Source: JACGMN01 sp964522635 (GTDB lineage Archaea; Halobacteriota; Syntropharchaeia; Alkanophagales; Methanospirareceae). From it: DNA of 12,649 nt. Every line of letters starts with the position of its first letter. Positions within the stretch are counted from its first letter, which is position 1. Location: positions 1-12,649 of the forward strand of contig CAZFWT010000052.1 in assembly GCA_964522635.1 (NCBI GenBank). The letters run 5' to 3'. Positions 5,968 to 12,649 of the stretch are shown one piece after another. The notes beneath the pieces were generated by a model that did no database searches, was not told the DNA's origin, and saw only the letters and a list, made by a program, of their open reading frames with translations. A program made the position numbers and the translations under genes.

Positions 5968-6698
5968 TGTCCCGCAGTTCCGGTATCGCGGAGTGCCTCA
6001 GCGCAGAAACGCCGCGCCGCCGCTGCCATATCTTCCTGTTCGTAAATGCTCGCACCGATGATCGCATAGGCGGGCGCGCCTTCCAGGGCCGTAAAAGCGG
6101 ATCGGATAGCACCGCCCTGACGCCCAATGCCCGGCATGCTGTATGCCGGCTCCGGTACCAGTTGAGCCAGCAGATGGTGGTAGCGGGTAATGACTGCGGG
6201 TTTGTTCCCGGGCACGATGAAATGTGTCACGCCCCGCTCCGCGGCGAGCGTGTACATCGCATCAGGTGCGTCATCTCTCAGAAAGCCCCCCTCGTTCGTT
6301 AAATAGCGGGGGTGCGTCATCTCTCCGCCCACGAGTGGCACTAACCGCTCCGCGAAGAGCGCATCGATGAACGCGGCCTCGGTCGCCGGACCAGCCTGCG
6401 GGAAAATAATGACACCTTTTACTCCCGCATCTGCGCAGACGGCCGCGAAGTGCTCGCCCATCTCCGGAATATCAGTGCCCGCCTTCTGATGGTCGTAGAT
6501 GACCGGCAACGCGGTGTACTCCGCGATAGCCCCAACCAGCTGCGGGAGCCCATAGGTCAAGCCAAGGAGCGCGCCGATTTTATAGCCCACAATACCCTCG
6601 AGATCGCAGGTGGCCGCAACCAGCTTTCGCAGCGTTCGCAGATCCCGTACGTCGCAGGCCGGTATGACGCCTCTCCGAAGATGAAATAAGCTGCTCAT
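5964..6698 (-). CDS. PyrF-like orotidine 5'-phosphate decarboxylase superfamily protein
   Basis: TIM-barrel protein of 244 residues. PACDV (13-17) and GYKIG (38-42) occupy the places of the first catalytic-site strands; YDHQKAGTDIP (68-78) is the catalytic segment; MPGIGRQGG (188-196) is the phosphate loop; IIGASIY (213-219) is the last strand. In classic OMP decarboxylase the catalytic segment is D-x-K-x-x-D and the last strand carries a phosphate-binding Arg (VGR). Here the spacing is D69-x2-K72-x3-D76 and the Arg position reads Ala216. This may be a divergent OMP decarboxylase subfamily or a related activity. Coupling to a PyrE-like gene favours UMP synthesis. The ATG is preceded by AGGTGAGG, about nine bases upstream. 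It is the first gene of a two-gene operon. Confidence 0.82.
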   Translation of the reverse strand: MSSLFHLRRGVIPACDVRDLRTLRKLVAATCDLEGIVGYKIGALLGLTYGLPQLVGAIAEYTALPVIYDHQKAGTDIPEMGEHFAAVCADAGVKGVIIFPQAGPATEAAFIDALFAERLVPLVGGEMTHPRYLTNEGGFLRDDAPDAMYTLAAERGVTHFIVPGNKPAVITRYHHLLAQLVPEPAYSMPGIGRQGGAIRSAFTALEGAPAYAIIGASIYEQEDMAAAARRFCAEALRDTGTAGQ

Positions 6699-6707
6699 GT
6701 CCCAACC

Positions 6708-6752
6708 TCACCTGATAAAAGGGAGCCTGAATATCCGTTGTCTTCTCACCAT
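6708..6752 (-). other. Possible 14-codon upstream ORF (leader peptide) before the PyrF-like gene
   Basis: On the minus strand an ATG at 6752 opens MVRRQRIFRLPFIR and stops at a TGA (6710-6708) that lies within the AGGTGAGG ribosome site of the PyrF-like gene. A GGTGAGG (6771-6765) lies 12 bases before this ATG. Five of 14 residues are Arg. Arginine and pyrimidines both draw on carbamoyl phosphate, which makes a leader role conceivable, but a TATA-like CTACTTATGG overlaps its start, so it may not be transcribed at all. Confidence 0.2.
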
Positions 6753-6800
6753 AAGTAGCTTTTGCCTCACCGCTCATTCTGGGGACCCTTTTGGGGAATA

Positions 6801-6814
6801 CTACGTTCACGTAG
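6801..6814. repeat. Small inverted repeat in the PyrF-like/Lhr divergent spacer
   Basis: CTACG (6801-6805) and CGTAG (6810-6814) flank TTCA. It lies midway between the two divergent starts and could be an operator, but it is short enough to arise by chance. Nearby CCC-TTTT-GGG (6786-6795) is similar in strength. Confidence 0.2.
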
Positions 6815-6880
6815 CCGTTTGCGCCTTTTTCTGCTCTCAGATCTCAGTACTAATCACAGCGGATACGTTAGTTACGAGCA

Positions 6881-9829
6881 ATGCCATCTGATGTGTTTCA
6901 AGCGTTTTCGAGCCCGCTCCAGCGTGCTATCAGCGAGAAGGGCTTCACGCACCCCACAGAGCCGCAGAGCAGGGCGATTCCCCATATCATGGCCGGAAGG
7001 AACGTCTTATTGATCGCGCCGACCGCAACGGGCAAGACCGAATCGGCCTTGTTGCCTGTTCTTGATGCGCTTCTGAAGCGGACGCGAGAGCCGGGCATCA
7101 AGCTCCTGTACATCACGCCGCTCAAGGCCCTGAATCGCGATATGCTCGAGCGACTGCAGTGGTGGTGCAAACGGCTCGATCTGCGGTTGGGCATGCGCCA
7201 CGGCGATACCTCAACACGGGAGCGTGAAGCGCAGGCGATAGTCCCGCCCGATATCCTGATCACCACACCGGAGACGCTACAGGCGATCTTACCGGGCAGG
7301 CTTATGCGGCAGCATCTGACCGCGGTCCGCTGGGTGATCGTGGACGAGGTGCACGAGCTCGCGATCGACAAACGCGGCTCGCAACTTGCACTCGCCCTGG
7401 AACGACTCCGCTACCTGAAGGAGGGTGACTTCCAGCTCATTGGCTTATCAGCTACCATCGGCTCGCCCGAGCGCGTGGCGAAGTTCCTGGTAGGTACCGA
7501 GCGAGACTGTGAGATCGTCAACGTCTCCGTCGCGCGCTCCATACAGGTGACGGTGCACTATCCGAAAGCCAATGCGGAAGATTATCAGCTGTCAAAGGAG
7601 CTCTATACGTATCCTGACGTTGCCGCACGATTACGATTGATGCGGGCGCTCGTAGAAGCGCATGAATCAACGCTGATCTTCACCAATACACGCTCGATCA
7701 CCGAGATCCTCGGGAGCAGGTTCCGTGTCTGGGACTTGAACTTTCTCATGGGGGTGCATCATGGCTCGCTCTCTAAACCCTCCCGAATCACGGTCGAGCG
7801 CGGTATAAAGGAGGGCAAGCTGCTCGGGATCATCTGCACGAGCTCGCTGGAGTTGGGGATTGATATCGGACGGCTGGATTTTGTGATTCAGTATAACTCG
7901 CCCCGGCAGGTAACGCGGCTCCTTCAGCGGATCGGGCGCAGCGGGCATCGAATCGGCGGGATTGCACACGGCGCGATCGTGGTTCAGGATTCGGACGACG
8001 CACTGGAGGCGTTGGCCATCTGTCGCCGCGCGCTCGCCGACGAATTAGAGCCTGCGGACATTCCCGAGAAGCCGCTCGATGTCCTCGCACATCAAATCGC
8101 CGGCCTGCTCCTGCTCAAGCGTCGCTGGAGCTTTGACGAAGCCTTACCGTTACTAAGAAAGGCGTATCCGTACCGCAACCTTGAAGAGGTCGAGCTCCTC
8201 GGCGTCCTCAGCTACATGCACGCGCGTATCCCGCGCCTCCTCTGGTTCTCGCCTGGAGACAGAGTCTTTCTGCGGCCACAGCGGATAAAACCGCTCTACA
8301 GCTACTACTTCGAGCACCTCTCCATGATCCCGGAGGCACGCCATTTCCTCGTGATTGACGAGGATGACGTTCCGGTTGGCGTCCTGGACGAGGCGTTCGT
8401 GGCCGAATACGGGAGTCCGGGCAACAAGTTCATCGAAGGCGGCCGTGCCTGGAAGATCTTGCACGTCTTTGGTGAGCGGATATACGTGAAGCGGGAAGAG
8501 GACCCCACCGGGGCCATTCCAAGCTGGGCCGGTGAGGAGATACCCGTTCCGTACACGATAGCCAACGAGGTGGGCACGATTCGGCGCTTCGTGTCTGACG
8601 AACTTGGCGCTACCACCGCTTTACCAGCAAGGATGAGCAACCTGACCGCTCTAAAGCACTATCCGGGTAGCCCGGAGACGCTCAACAGAGCACTGGACGA
8701 AGTCGTCCGGCAGGTGAAAAGCGGGTATCCTGTGCCTTCCGATGAGATCCTAACACTCGAACGCTGGCAAGACCAGATTATCCTGCAGTGCTCCTTTGGG
8801 CTCCGTGCCAATCGAACCTTCGCCATGCTCCTGGCTTCCGCGCTCTCTGACCGGCTCGGAACACCCGTGGGGGTGCAGCAGGATCCGTACCGGATCATCA
8901 TGAGGATCGCGGAGACGGAAGTGGAGCCTGAGGAGGTCAGGGCGATCATCCGGGATCTGGCGGCCCGTCCCATCGAACCGCTCGCGATGAGCGCGTTAGC
9001 TCGGAGCAGATTGTTTAAGATGCGCTTCATCCATGTTGCGCGCCGGTTTGGTGCCATCGCCCGGGATGCCGCATTGACCGAGCTCGACCTGGCGAAGGTG
9101 ATCCGGACCTTTGAGGATACTGCGGTCTTCACGGAGGCGCTGCGAGAAGCTGAGAATAAGGACGTGGATGTGCCACTGACTGCCGCGCTCTTGAAACGAA
9201 TCCATGCAGGTGAGCTGCACATAGCGGTGATACACGGTGCTGAGATCAGCCCGATCGGCGGCATTGGTGCAGCGCTGAAGCACGGCTACGAACTCATTCC
9301 ACCCGAGCGAATGCACCGCGTTATCCACAAATACGTGAGCGCGCGACTCCTGGACGAGTCTCTGACTTTCGTCTGCACCGAATGCTGGCAGTATACCGCG
9401 ATTCAGCGCGTGCATGATGTGGATCCTGCGCAATTACAGTGTCCAGAATGCGAGTCACGGCACATCGGGGCCGTGAACGCGGATGAGAGTGTGCTACGAC
9501 GTGAACTGCGGAAGAAGGGCGGAAAAGGACAAAAAACGGGTGGTAAACTGGTTACGGACCTGACTAAATCGGCCGACCTGATTGCCAGGTACGGCAAGGC
9601 CGCATTGCTTGCGCTCGCGGGCCGAGGGCTCTCTGCAGATGATGCTGCAGAACTGCTCAAGCAAGAAAGCGGAATGAACGAGCACCTCGTCGAGCTGATC
9701 ATCGGTGCGGAGAAGGAGGTCTTGAAACGGCGATTTTACCGGACCGGGGGGCGGAAAGCAAGCCCGGAAGCTCATCCGCTCGAAAGCAAAGAGAGAAAAC
9801 AAGATGCGCGCCGGCAATCAGATGTTTAG
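6881..9829 (+). CDS. Lhr-family superfamily 2 helicase (aLhr type)
   Basis: ATP-dependent helicase of 982 residues. Visible motifs: Q-like TEPQSRAIP (26-34), motif I APTATGKTES (46-55), Ia TPLKALNRD (79-87), Ib TTPETL (128-133), II DEVH (155-158), III SAT (190-192), IV TLIFTNTRS (264-272), V SSLELGIDIG (321-330) and VI QRIGRSGHR (349-357). A winged-helix and Lhr-core region follows to about 800. A four-cysteine zinc site (C832, C835, C854, C857) and a basic tail rich in Lys/Arg come last, features met in archaeal Lhr proteins but not in the bacterial core alone. These enzymes translocate 3'-5' on single-stranded DNA and unwind DNA or RNA-DNA hybrids, with proposed roles in repair and RNA handling. 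No good ribosome site precedes the ATG, so leaderless initiation is likely. It is divergent from the PyrF/PyrE pair and convergent with the MscS gene. Confidence 0.95.
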   Translation: MPSDVFQAFSSPLQRAISEKGFTHPTEPQSRAIPHIMAGRNVLLIAPTATGKTESALLPVLDALLKRTREPGIKLLYITPLKALNRDMLERLQWWCKRLDLRLGMRHGDTSTREREAQAIVPPDILITTPETLQAILPGRLMRQHLTAVRWVIVDEVHELAIDKRGSQLALALERLRYLKEGDFQLIGLSATIGSPERVAKFLVGTERDCEIVNVSVARSIQVTVHYPKANAEDYQLSKELYTYPDVAARLRLMRALVEAHESTLIFTNTRSITEILGSRFRVWDLNFLMGVHHGSLSKPSRITVERGIKEGKLLGIICTSSLELGIDIGRLDFVIQYNSPRQVTRLLQRIGRSGHRIGGIAHGAIVVQDSDDALEALAICRRALADELEPADIPEKPLDVLAHQIAGLLLLKRRWSFDEALPLLRKAYPYRNLEEVELLGVLSYMHARIPRLLWFSPGDRVFLRPQRIKPLYSYYFEHLSMIPEARHFLVIDEDDVPVGVLDEAFVAEYGSPGNKFIEGGRAWKILHVFGERIYVKREEDPTGAIPSWAGEEIPVPYTIANEVGTIRRFVSDELGATTALPARMSNLTALKHYPGSPETLNRALDEVVRQVKSGYPVPSDEILTLERWQDQIILQCSFGLRANRTFAMLLASALSDRLGTPVGVQQDPYRIIMRIAETEVEPEEVRAIIRDLAARPIEPLAMSALARSRLFKMRFIHVARRFGAIARDAALTELDLAKVIRTFEDTAVFTEALREAENKDVDVPLTAALLKRIHAGELHIAVIHGAEISPIGGIGAALKHGYELIPPERMHRVIHKYVSARLLDESLTFVCTECWQYTAIQRVHDVDPAQLQCPECESRHIGAVNADESVLRRELRKKGGKGQKTGGKLVTDLTKSADLIARYGKAALLALAGRGLSADDAAELLKQESGMNEHLVELIIGAEKEVLKRRFYRTGGRKASPEAHPLESKERKQDARRQSDV

Positions 9830-9878
9830 GCGCGCACGAAAGTGCTTCCCGTTTTACGTTCCTGTCCTTCATCCCGGT

Positions 9879-10197
9879 TCACTCGTGCTTCAGATGCACG
9901 TCCATCTGCGGGAACGGNNNNNNNNNNNNNNNNNNNNNNNNNNNNNNNNNNNNNNNNNNNNNNNNNNNNNNNNNNNNNNNNNNNNNNNNNNNNNNNNNNN
10001 NNNNNNNNNNNNNNNNNGAATAACCGTCCGAGGAACTCCACAATCAGCTCCGGCAGTTTCGTCTTCGCCAGTTCCCTCTTGAATACCCCGATAACGATCT
10101 TCGCTCCCACCCACCCGATGATGAGGACGACGATCGCCGTAATCACCTGCATGAGCGTTATCTTCGTGTACGGGATAGTCTGCCCTAAGGTAATCAT
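9879..10197 (-). CDS. MscS-family mechanosensitive channel, interrupted by assembly gap
   Basis: The N-terminal 60 residues run from ATG 10197 to 10018. They contain a hydrophobic helix (about residues 16-38) followed by KRELAKTKLPELIVEFLGRLF, matching the TM1-TM2 approach of small MscS channels. After 100 N, the minus strand from 9917 reads PFPQMDVHLKHE then TGA (9881-9879), the classic MscS C-terminus (IPFPQMDVHL). This frame differs from the one obtained by reading straight through the N run, so the gap length is arbitrary. Small MscS proteins are about 270-290 residues, so roughly 600 bases should be missing, including the pore helix. The channel opens under membrane tension to release solutes. 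The start has AGGT ten bases upstream. It lies 110 bases downstream of the geranylgeranyl reductase family gene on the same strand, possibly with its own promoter (TATAGTATGG near 10243-10252). Confidence 0.85.
9918..10017. other. Assembly gap of exactly 100 N
   Basis: One hundred undetermined bases inside the MscS gene. A round 100 is the conventional placeholder for a gap of unknown size; the protein on either side implies that substantially more than 100 bases are missing. Confidence 0.98.
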
Positions 10198-10296
10198 CGT
10201 GTTCGATACCTACCTCTGCATAGAGCACGGTTACAATCTTCTCCATACTATAGTTACCGAAGAGCGCGGCATGCGCAACCCAAAGCGTGAGGACAC

Positions 10297-10307
10297 GGGG
10301 GGGGGGG
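10297..10307. repeat. G11 homopolymer directly after a stop codon
   Basis: Eleven consecutive G on the plus strand (C11 on the coding strand of the geranylgeranyl reductase family gene), starting one base past its TAA. It may be real or a sequencing error. Because it lies outside coding sequence, its length would not alter the protein. Confidence 0.9.
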
Positions 10308-11564
10308 TTATCTGCTCTTCAAGCGGAGATACAGGAAGCCCAGCCGCTCAATGAGATCTGCCACCGGTTGCCTGAATGTACTCCGGTTCCACCGCGCGAC
10401 AATACCGGTTATCGCCGCGTAATACGTATCAGCACGGCGCAGGTGCTCGAACTGCTTCAACGAGATAATATTGGCGAAGAGGCAGAGCCGGAGCACATGA
10501 TCCTTGGGGTCCCTGGACGTGCTCAGCTCGTAGAGGACCGGAATGAGCTGTTCAGATTCCGCGAAGAGCGGCCCTACTGTGGCGTGGAAACGTGCAGTGT
10601 AGGCCGCCAGCGAGCCTTTGCCGCGAATAAAGTCCGCTGCGGTCTTCCCTGCGAGATCGCCGCCGATGATCGTGGGAATGATCCCCTCGACAAACGGCTT
10701 GAAGTTCTGGTTTGCCACATCCCCCACCAGTAACACGTTGTCGTAGACCCAGTGCTTCGTGAAGGAGCGTATCGGCGCCCACCCGCTCTTGTCCTTTACG
10801 AGAGTGCCCGTGTCCACCTGCGCGCGCACCGGTGGCAACTCCATGAACGCGTCATAGCACTCTCGCAGCTTCCTTTCGGGCACGATCGTGCCCACACCAA
10901 CGTTCGCGGTCGTTCTCGACTTTGGAAGTATGTAGGCATAGACGCCAGGCGCGAAATCGCCCAGAAATACCTGAAAACTGTGCGGATTGCGCAACTGCAG
11001 ATTCGCCATCTCGTAGCTCAGCACTTTCCCGCAGGTCGTTTGCTTATCAGGTTTGAAGCCCAGGAACCTCAAGACGGTTGCATCAACACCATCGGCGGCA
11101 ATCACCACCCGCGGCGCGATCTCCCGTACGCCCTCGGGGGTCTTCACCGTTGCGCTCGTCACCGTGTACCCGGTCTTTACGGTCAGCTCGATAAGCTCCG
11201 CTTCTCTGAGTACCTGTGCTCCTTTTTCTTCCGCACGCCGGGCTAACCACGCATCGAACGCTGCGCGATTCAGCAGATGGGTCGTCCAGAGCTTTCCGGT
11301 TCGCGCGGTCGTAACGCCTTCTGCCCAGAAGGAGATCTCGTTCAGCGTCCAGATGAGCTGCTCGGGGGGAATCGGAAAGGGGAGGAATGGAAGGAGATAC
11401 GCGCCAATGCCTTCGCCACACTGCACAGGGACGCCGATCCTGCTCTTTTTCTCGATCATGATCGTGTGAGCACCGGCTTCTGCCGCAGCACCGGCCGCAC
11501 TGCTTCCCCCAGGCCCTGCCCCGACCACCAAGACATCACACGTGAGCGTCACGTCCCTCGTCAT
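10308..11564 (-). CDS. Geranylgeranyl reductase family FAD-dependent oxidoreductase
   Basis: Flavoprotein of 418 residues. An N-terminal Rossmann motif VVGAGPGGSSAA (13-24), VPVQCGEGIG (45-54), an internal VIAADGVDATV (154-164) and the GDVANQNFKPFVEGI segment (281-295) place it in the geranylgeranyl reductase family. These enzymes saturate prenyl chains, in archaea those of the ether membrane lipids. The substrate-lid motif, normally YxWxFP followed by GxG, reads YAYILP (209-214) then GVG (223-225), and the usual GDAAG reads GDVAN (281-285), so this is a divergent member whose substrate may differ from archaeol precursors. An in-frame TGA two codons before ATG 11564 rules out an upstream start; a GTG at 11552 with GAGGG four bases before it is an alternative. 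Upstream, TTTTTATGG (minus strand, about 11672-11664) is a TATA candidate. The MscS gene follows on the same strand. Confidence 0.9.
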   Translation of the reverse strand: MTRDVTLTCDVLVVGAGPGGSSAAGAAAEAGAHTIMIEKKSRIGVPVQCGEGIGAYLLPFLPFPIPPEQLIWTLNEISFWAEGVTTARTGKLWTTHLLNRAAFDAWLARRAEEKGAQVLREAELIELTVKTGYTVTSATVKTPEGVREIAPRVVIAADGVDATVLRFLGFKPDKQTTCGKVLSYEMANLQLRNPHSFQVFLGDFAPGVYAYILPKSRTTANVGVGTIVPERKLRECYDAFMELPPVRAQVDTGTLVKDKSGWAPIRSFTKHWVYDNVLLVGDVANQNFKPFVEGIIPTIIGGDLAGKTAADFIRGKGSLAAYTARFHATVGPLFAESEQLIPVLYELSTSRDPKDHVLRLCLFANIISLKQFEHLRRADTYYAAITGIVARWNRSTFRQPVADLIERLGFLYLRLKSR

Positions 11565-11735
11565 CCTTCATGCTTCTACAGCCAGCAGGAGGAGTGAACT
11601 CGCACTTCTTCGGGTATTTCCTTCTGTTCTCTCCCGCAGTCGTGTTAGCGATTCGACGGCAAGCCATAAAAAGGTAGAGTCATCAGCACTGCGCGAATAT
11701 GGATGTCTTACTCTGCGAACAGCGTGAAATGGGAA

Positions 11736-11766
11736 GATATTTAAGTCCATACTGACAAAGAGGAGG
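11736..11766 (+). promoter_or_regulatory. TATA-like box and strong ribosome site for the KaiC-like gene
   Basis: GATATTTAAG (11736-11745) is a good archaeal TATA candidate, and AGAGGAGG (11759-11766) is a near-consensus ribosome site ten bases before ATG 11777. The two are too close for normal spacing: transcription from this box would begin inside the ribosome site. Either GAATATGG (11695-11702) is the true box or the TATA is fortuitous. Confidence 0.45.
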
Positions 11767-11776
11767 CAACGGAAAC

Positions 11777-12484
11777 ATGGAACGAATAAAGACCTACATT
11801 GATCGGCTGGATGAGCAATTAGAGGGTGGCATTCCGAAAGGAACCGTTTCCTTAATCTGTGGAACACCGGGGTGCATGAAAAGTTCTGTGGCATACAGTA
11901 TCCTGTATAACAATGCAGTGAAAGAGCACTTGCACGGGCTCTACGTCACCTTTGAGCAGGAAATTGCGAGCTTGAAACACCAGATGGAGCGGCTGGGAAT
12001 GAACGAAGCCACGGACAACCTGACGATCGTCGATCACACCATGATCGATCAGACGGTAGGGGTGGATATGCGCTTTGAGCTCAATTCGATCAAAAAGGCA
12101 AAGACGTATCTCACGGATATAGCGGATCGCGAAGATTACGATCTCCTGGTAATCGATCCGCTCAATGCGCTCTACACACTCACCACCATCAAGAATCCGC
12201 GCAAGGAGGTCTACCGCTTTTTCACCGAGCTGAGACAGCTGGAGATGACGAGCTTCCTCATCTCCGAGATCCATCAAGGGGATAACCGGTTCGGTAAATA
12301 CGGGGTCGAGGATTTCCTCTCCGATGCGATCATCCATCTGGATTACCGCCGCGAGAAGGATATCCTGGAGCGCTACATCGGCATCGTTAAGATGCGCTAT
12401 ACCAACCACAACCTCCAATATTACCCCCTCTTCTACAACCGAACGGGCTTCACCATCTACACAAAGGAAGAGATGGAGTTTTGA
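11777..12484 (+). CDS. KaiC/RAD55-like ATPase (COG0467) with variant Walker A
   Basis: Single RecA-fold domain of 235 residues. LDEQLEGGIPKGTVSLICG (11-29) leads into the P-loop GTPGCMKSS (29-37): the usual G before Lys is Met34, and Cys33 occupies the preceding place. GLYVTFEQE (54-62) holds the acidic residue that acts in KaiC-like catalysis; DLLVIDPLNALY (122-133) is Walker B; KMRYTNHN (205-212) is the conserved C-terminal arginine-finger-type loop. I recall similar GxMKSS P-loops in archaeal KaiC-like proteins, so the Met is probably a subfamily trait rather than decay. Such proteins are thought to act as ATP-driven signalling or assembly switches; no target is known. Start fixed by a strong ribosome site. 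It is divergent from the geranylgeranyl reductase family gene and converges with a likely receiver-domain gene. Confidence 0.92.
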   Translation: MERIKTYIDRLDEQLEGGIPKGTVSLICGTPGCMKSSVAYSILYNNAVKEHLHGLYVTFEQEIASLKHQMERLGMNEATDNLTIVDHTMIDQTVGVDMRFELNSIKKAKTYLTDIADREDYDLLVIDPLNALYTLTTIKNPRKEVYRFFTELRQLEMTSFLISEIHQGDNRFGKYGVEDFLSDAIIHLDYRREKDILERYIGIVKMRYTNHNLQYYPLFYNRTGFTIYTKEEMEF

Positions 12485-12527
12485 GCGGTCGGCATAGCGC
12501 GTTTAGAGTAGCGTACGTGCGCAGATC

Positions 12528-12540
12528 CTGCTGTGAGCAG
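12528..12540. terminator. Short hairpin between convergent genes
   Basis: CTGCT (12528-12532) pairs with AGCAG (12536-12540) over a three-base loop, between the KaiC-like stop (12484) and the convergent receiver-like stop (12546). Short, no clear U-tract; weak evidence. Confidence 0.25.
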
Positions 12541-12545
12541 CTCAG

Positions 12546-12649
12546 CTACCGGTTCTTCTGGGGAGCCAGTACGGTCAGTACGTACGAGTTGAGCATTCGT
12601 AGTATCTCTGATAATTCACCAAAACCCAACGGTTTCACCGGCGTAAACA
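12546..12649 (-). CDS. Partial gene: C-terminus of a response-regulator receiver domain
   Basis: The last 34 codons or so of a minus-strand frame that enters from the right edge and stops at TAG (12548-12546). The readable end contains FTPVKPLGFGELSEILRM followed by LNSYVLTVLAP. The Lys-Pro pair followed by a hydrophobic residue, an acidic helix of the form xxELxEILR and an aromatic L-T-V-L ending resemble the beta5-alpha5 end of CheY/Rcp-type receivers (KP-[vl]-x-F-x-E-L, then YWLTxVxLP). The phospho-acceptor Asp would lie outside the window, so this call rests on about 30 residues. The plus strand is also open across this stretch but shows nothing recognisable. If right, a phosphorelay receiver converges on the KaiC-like ATPase gene. 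Confidence 0.45.
   Translation of the reverse strand, partial: FTPVKPLGFGELSEILRMLNSYVLTVLAPQKNR

Noticed and set aside
6580..6810. Minus-strand frame of 76 codons whose first half looks protein-like and precedes the PyrF-like gene
   Set aside because: It runs into the PyrF-like gene in another frame and the second half has no protein character; the PyrF-like start is supported by its own ribosome site.
9834..9845. GCAC-GAAA-GTGC mini-hairpin between the helicase and MscS stops
   Set aside because: Only four pairs; a GNRA-type loop is suggestive but not enough to call a terminator.
9826..9917. Read-through C-terminus of the MscS frame to 9826
   Set aside because: Produced by treating 100 N as real length; the canonical MscS ending is in another frame and stops at 9879.
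10287..10733. Plus-strand frame of 148 codons over the 3' half of the geranylgeranyl reductase family gene
   Set aside because: Antisense to conserved coding sequence and begins in the G11 tract; no family resemblance.

Overview
The window reads as a piece of a mid-to-high-GC archaeal genome. It carries an aLhr-type Lhr helicase, a geranylgeranyl reductase family flavoprotein, a UPF0058 protein, an adenosine-specific kinase (COG1839 type) and a KaiC/RAD55-like ATPase, and it has short leaders with purine-rich GGTG/GAGG ribosome sites and AT-rich TATA-like boxes. Many features resemble methanogen or anaerobic methane-oxidising lineages, but the exact clade is inference. No rRNA, tRNA, CRISPR array, transposase or phage gene was seen. 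No stretch over 300 bases lacks a gene; the longest spacers are about 180-215 bases and hold divergent promoters.

Layout. From 1 to 1,200 three small plus-strand genes follow each other: a 2[4Fe-4S] ferredoxin, the adenosine-specific kinase and the UPF0058 protein. Converging on them from the right is a large minus-strand GAF/multi-PAS sensor protein (1,280-3,904) that stops just inside what looks like a sixth PAS domain and has no output domain. A divergent spacer leads to a plus-strand old-yellow-enzyme-type flavin oxidoreductase (4,112-5,200). It converges, with a shared hairpin, on a translationally coupled minus-strand pair: a PyrF-like decarboxylase followed by a PyrE-like phosphoribosyltransferase (6,698-5,215). 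Divergent from that pair is the Lhr helicase (6,881-9,829). Next come a minus-strand MscS-type channel interrupted by an assembly gap of exactly 100 N, the geranylgeranyl reductase family gene upstream of it, and divergently the KaiC-like ATPase (11,777-12,484). At the right edge is the 3' end of a minus-strand gene that looks like the end of a response-regulator receiver domain.

How the genes work together. Three themes appear: redox enzymes (ferredoxin, Fe-S flavin reductase, prenyl reductase), nucleotide metabolism (adenosine-specific kinase, PyrF/PyrE pair) and signalling without a visible histidine kinase (PAS/GAF sensor, KaiC-like ATPase, receiver fragment). Only the PyrF/PyrE pair is a clear operon. 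The most unusual signals are: non-canonical active-site motifs in both halves of the pyrimidine pair, together with a possible Arg-rich upstream ORF; three inverted repeats that enclose the stop codon of a gene; the truncated PAS protein; and an MscS gene whose true end can be recovered across the gap. I see no convincing evidence for a wholly new multi-gene system; the PyrF/PyrE pair is the best candidate for unexpected biochemistry.
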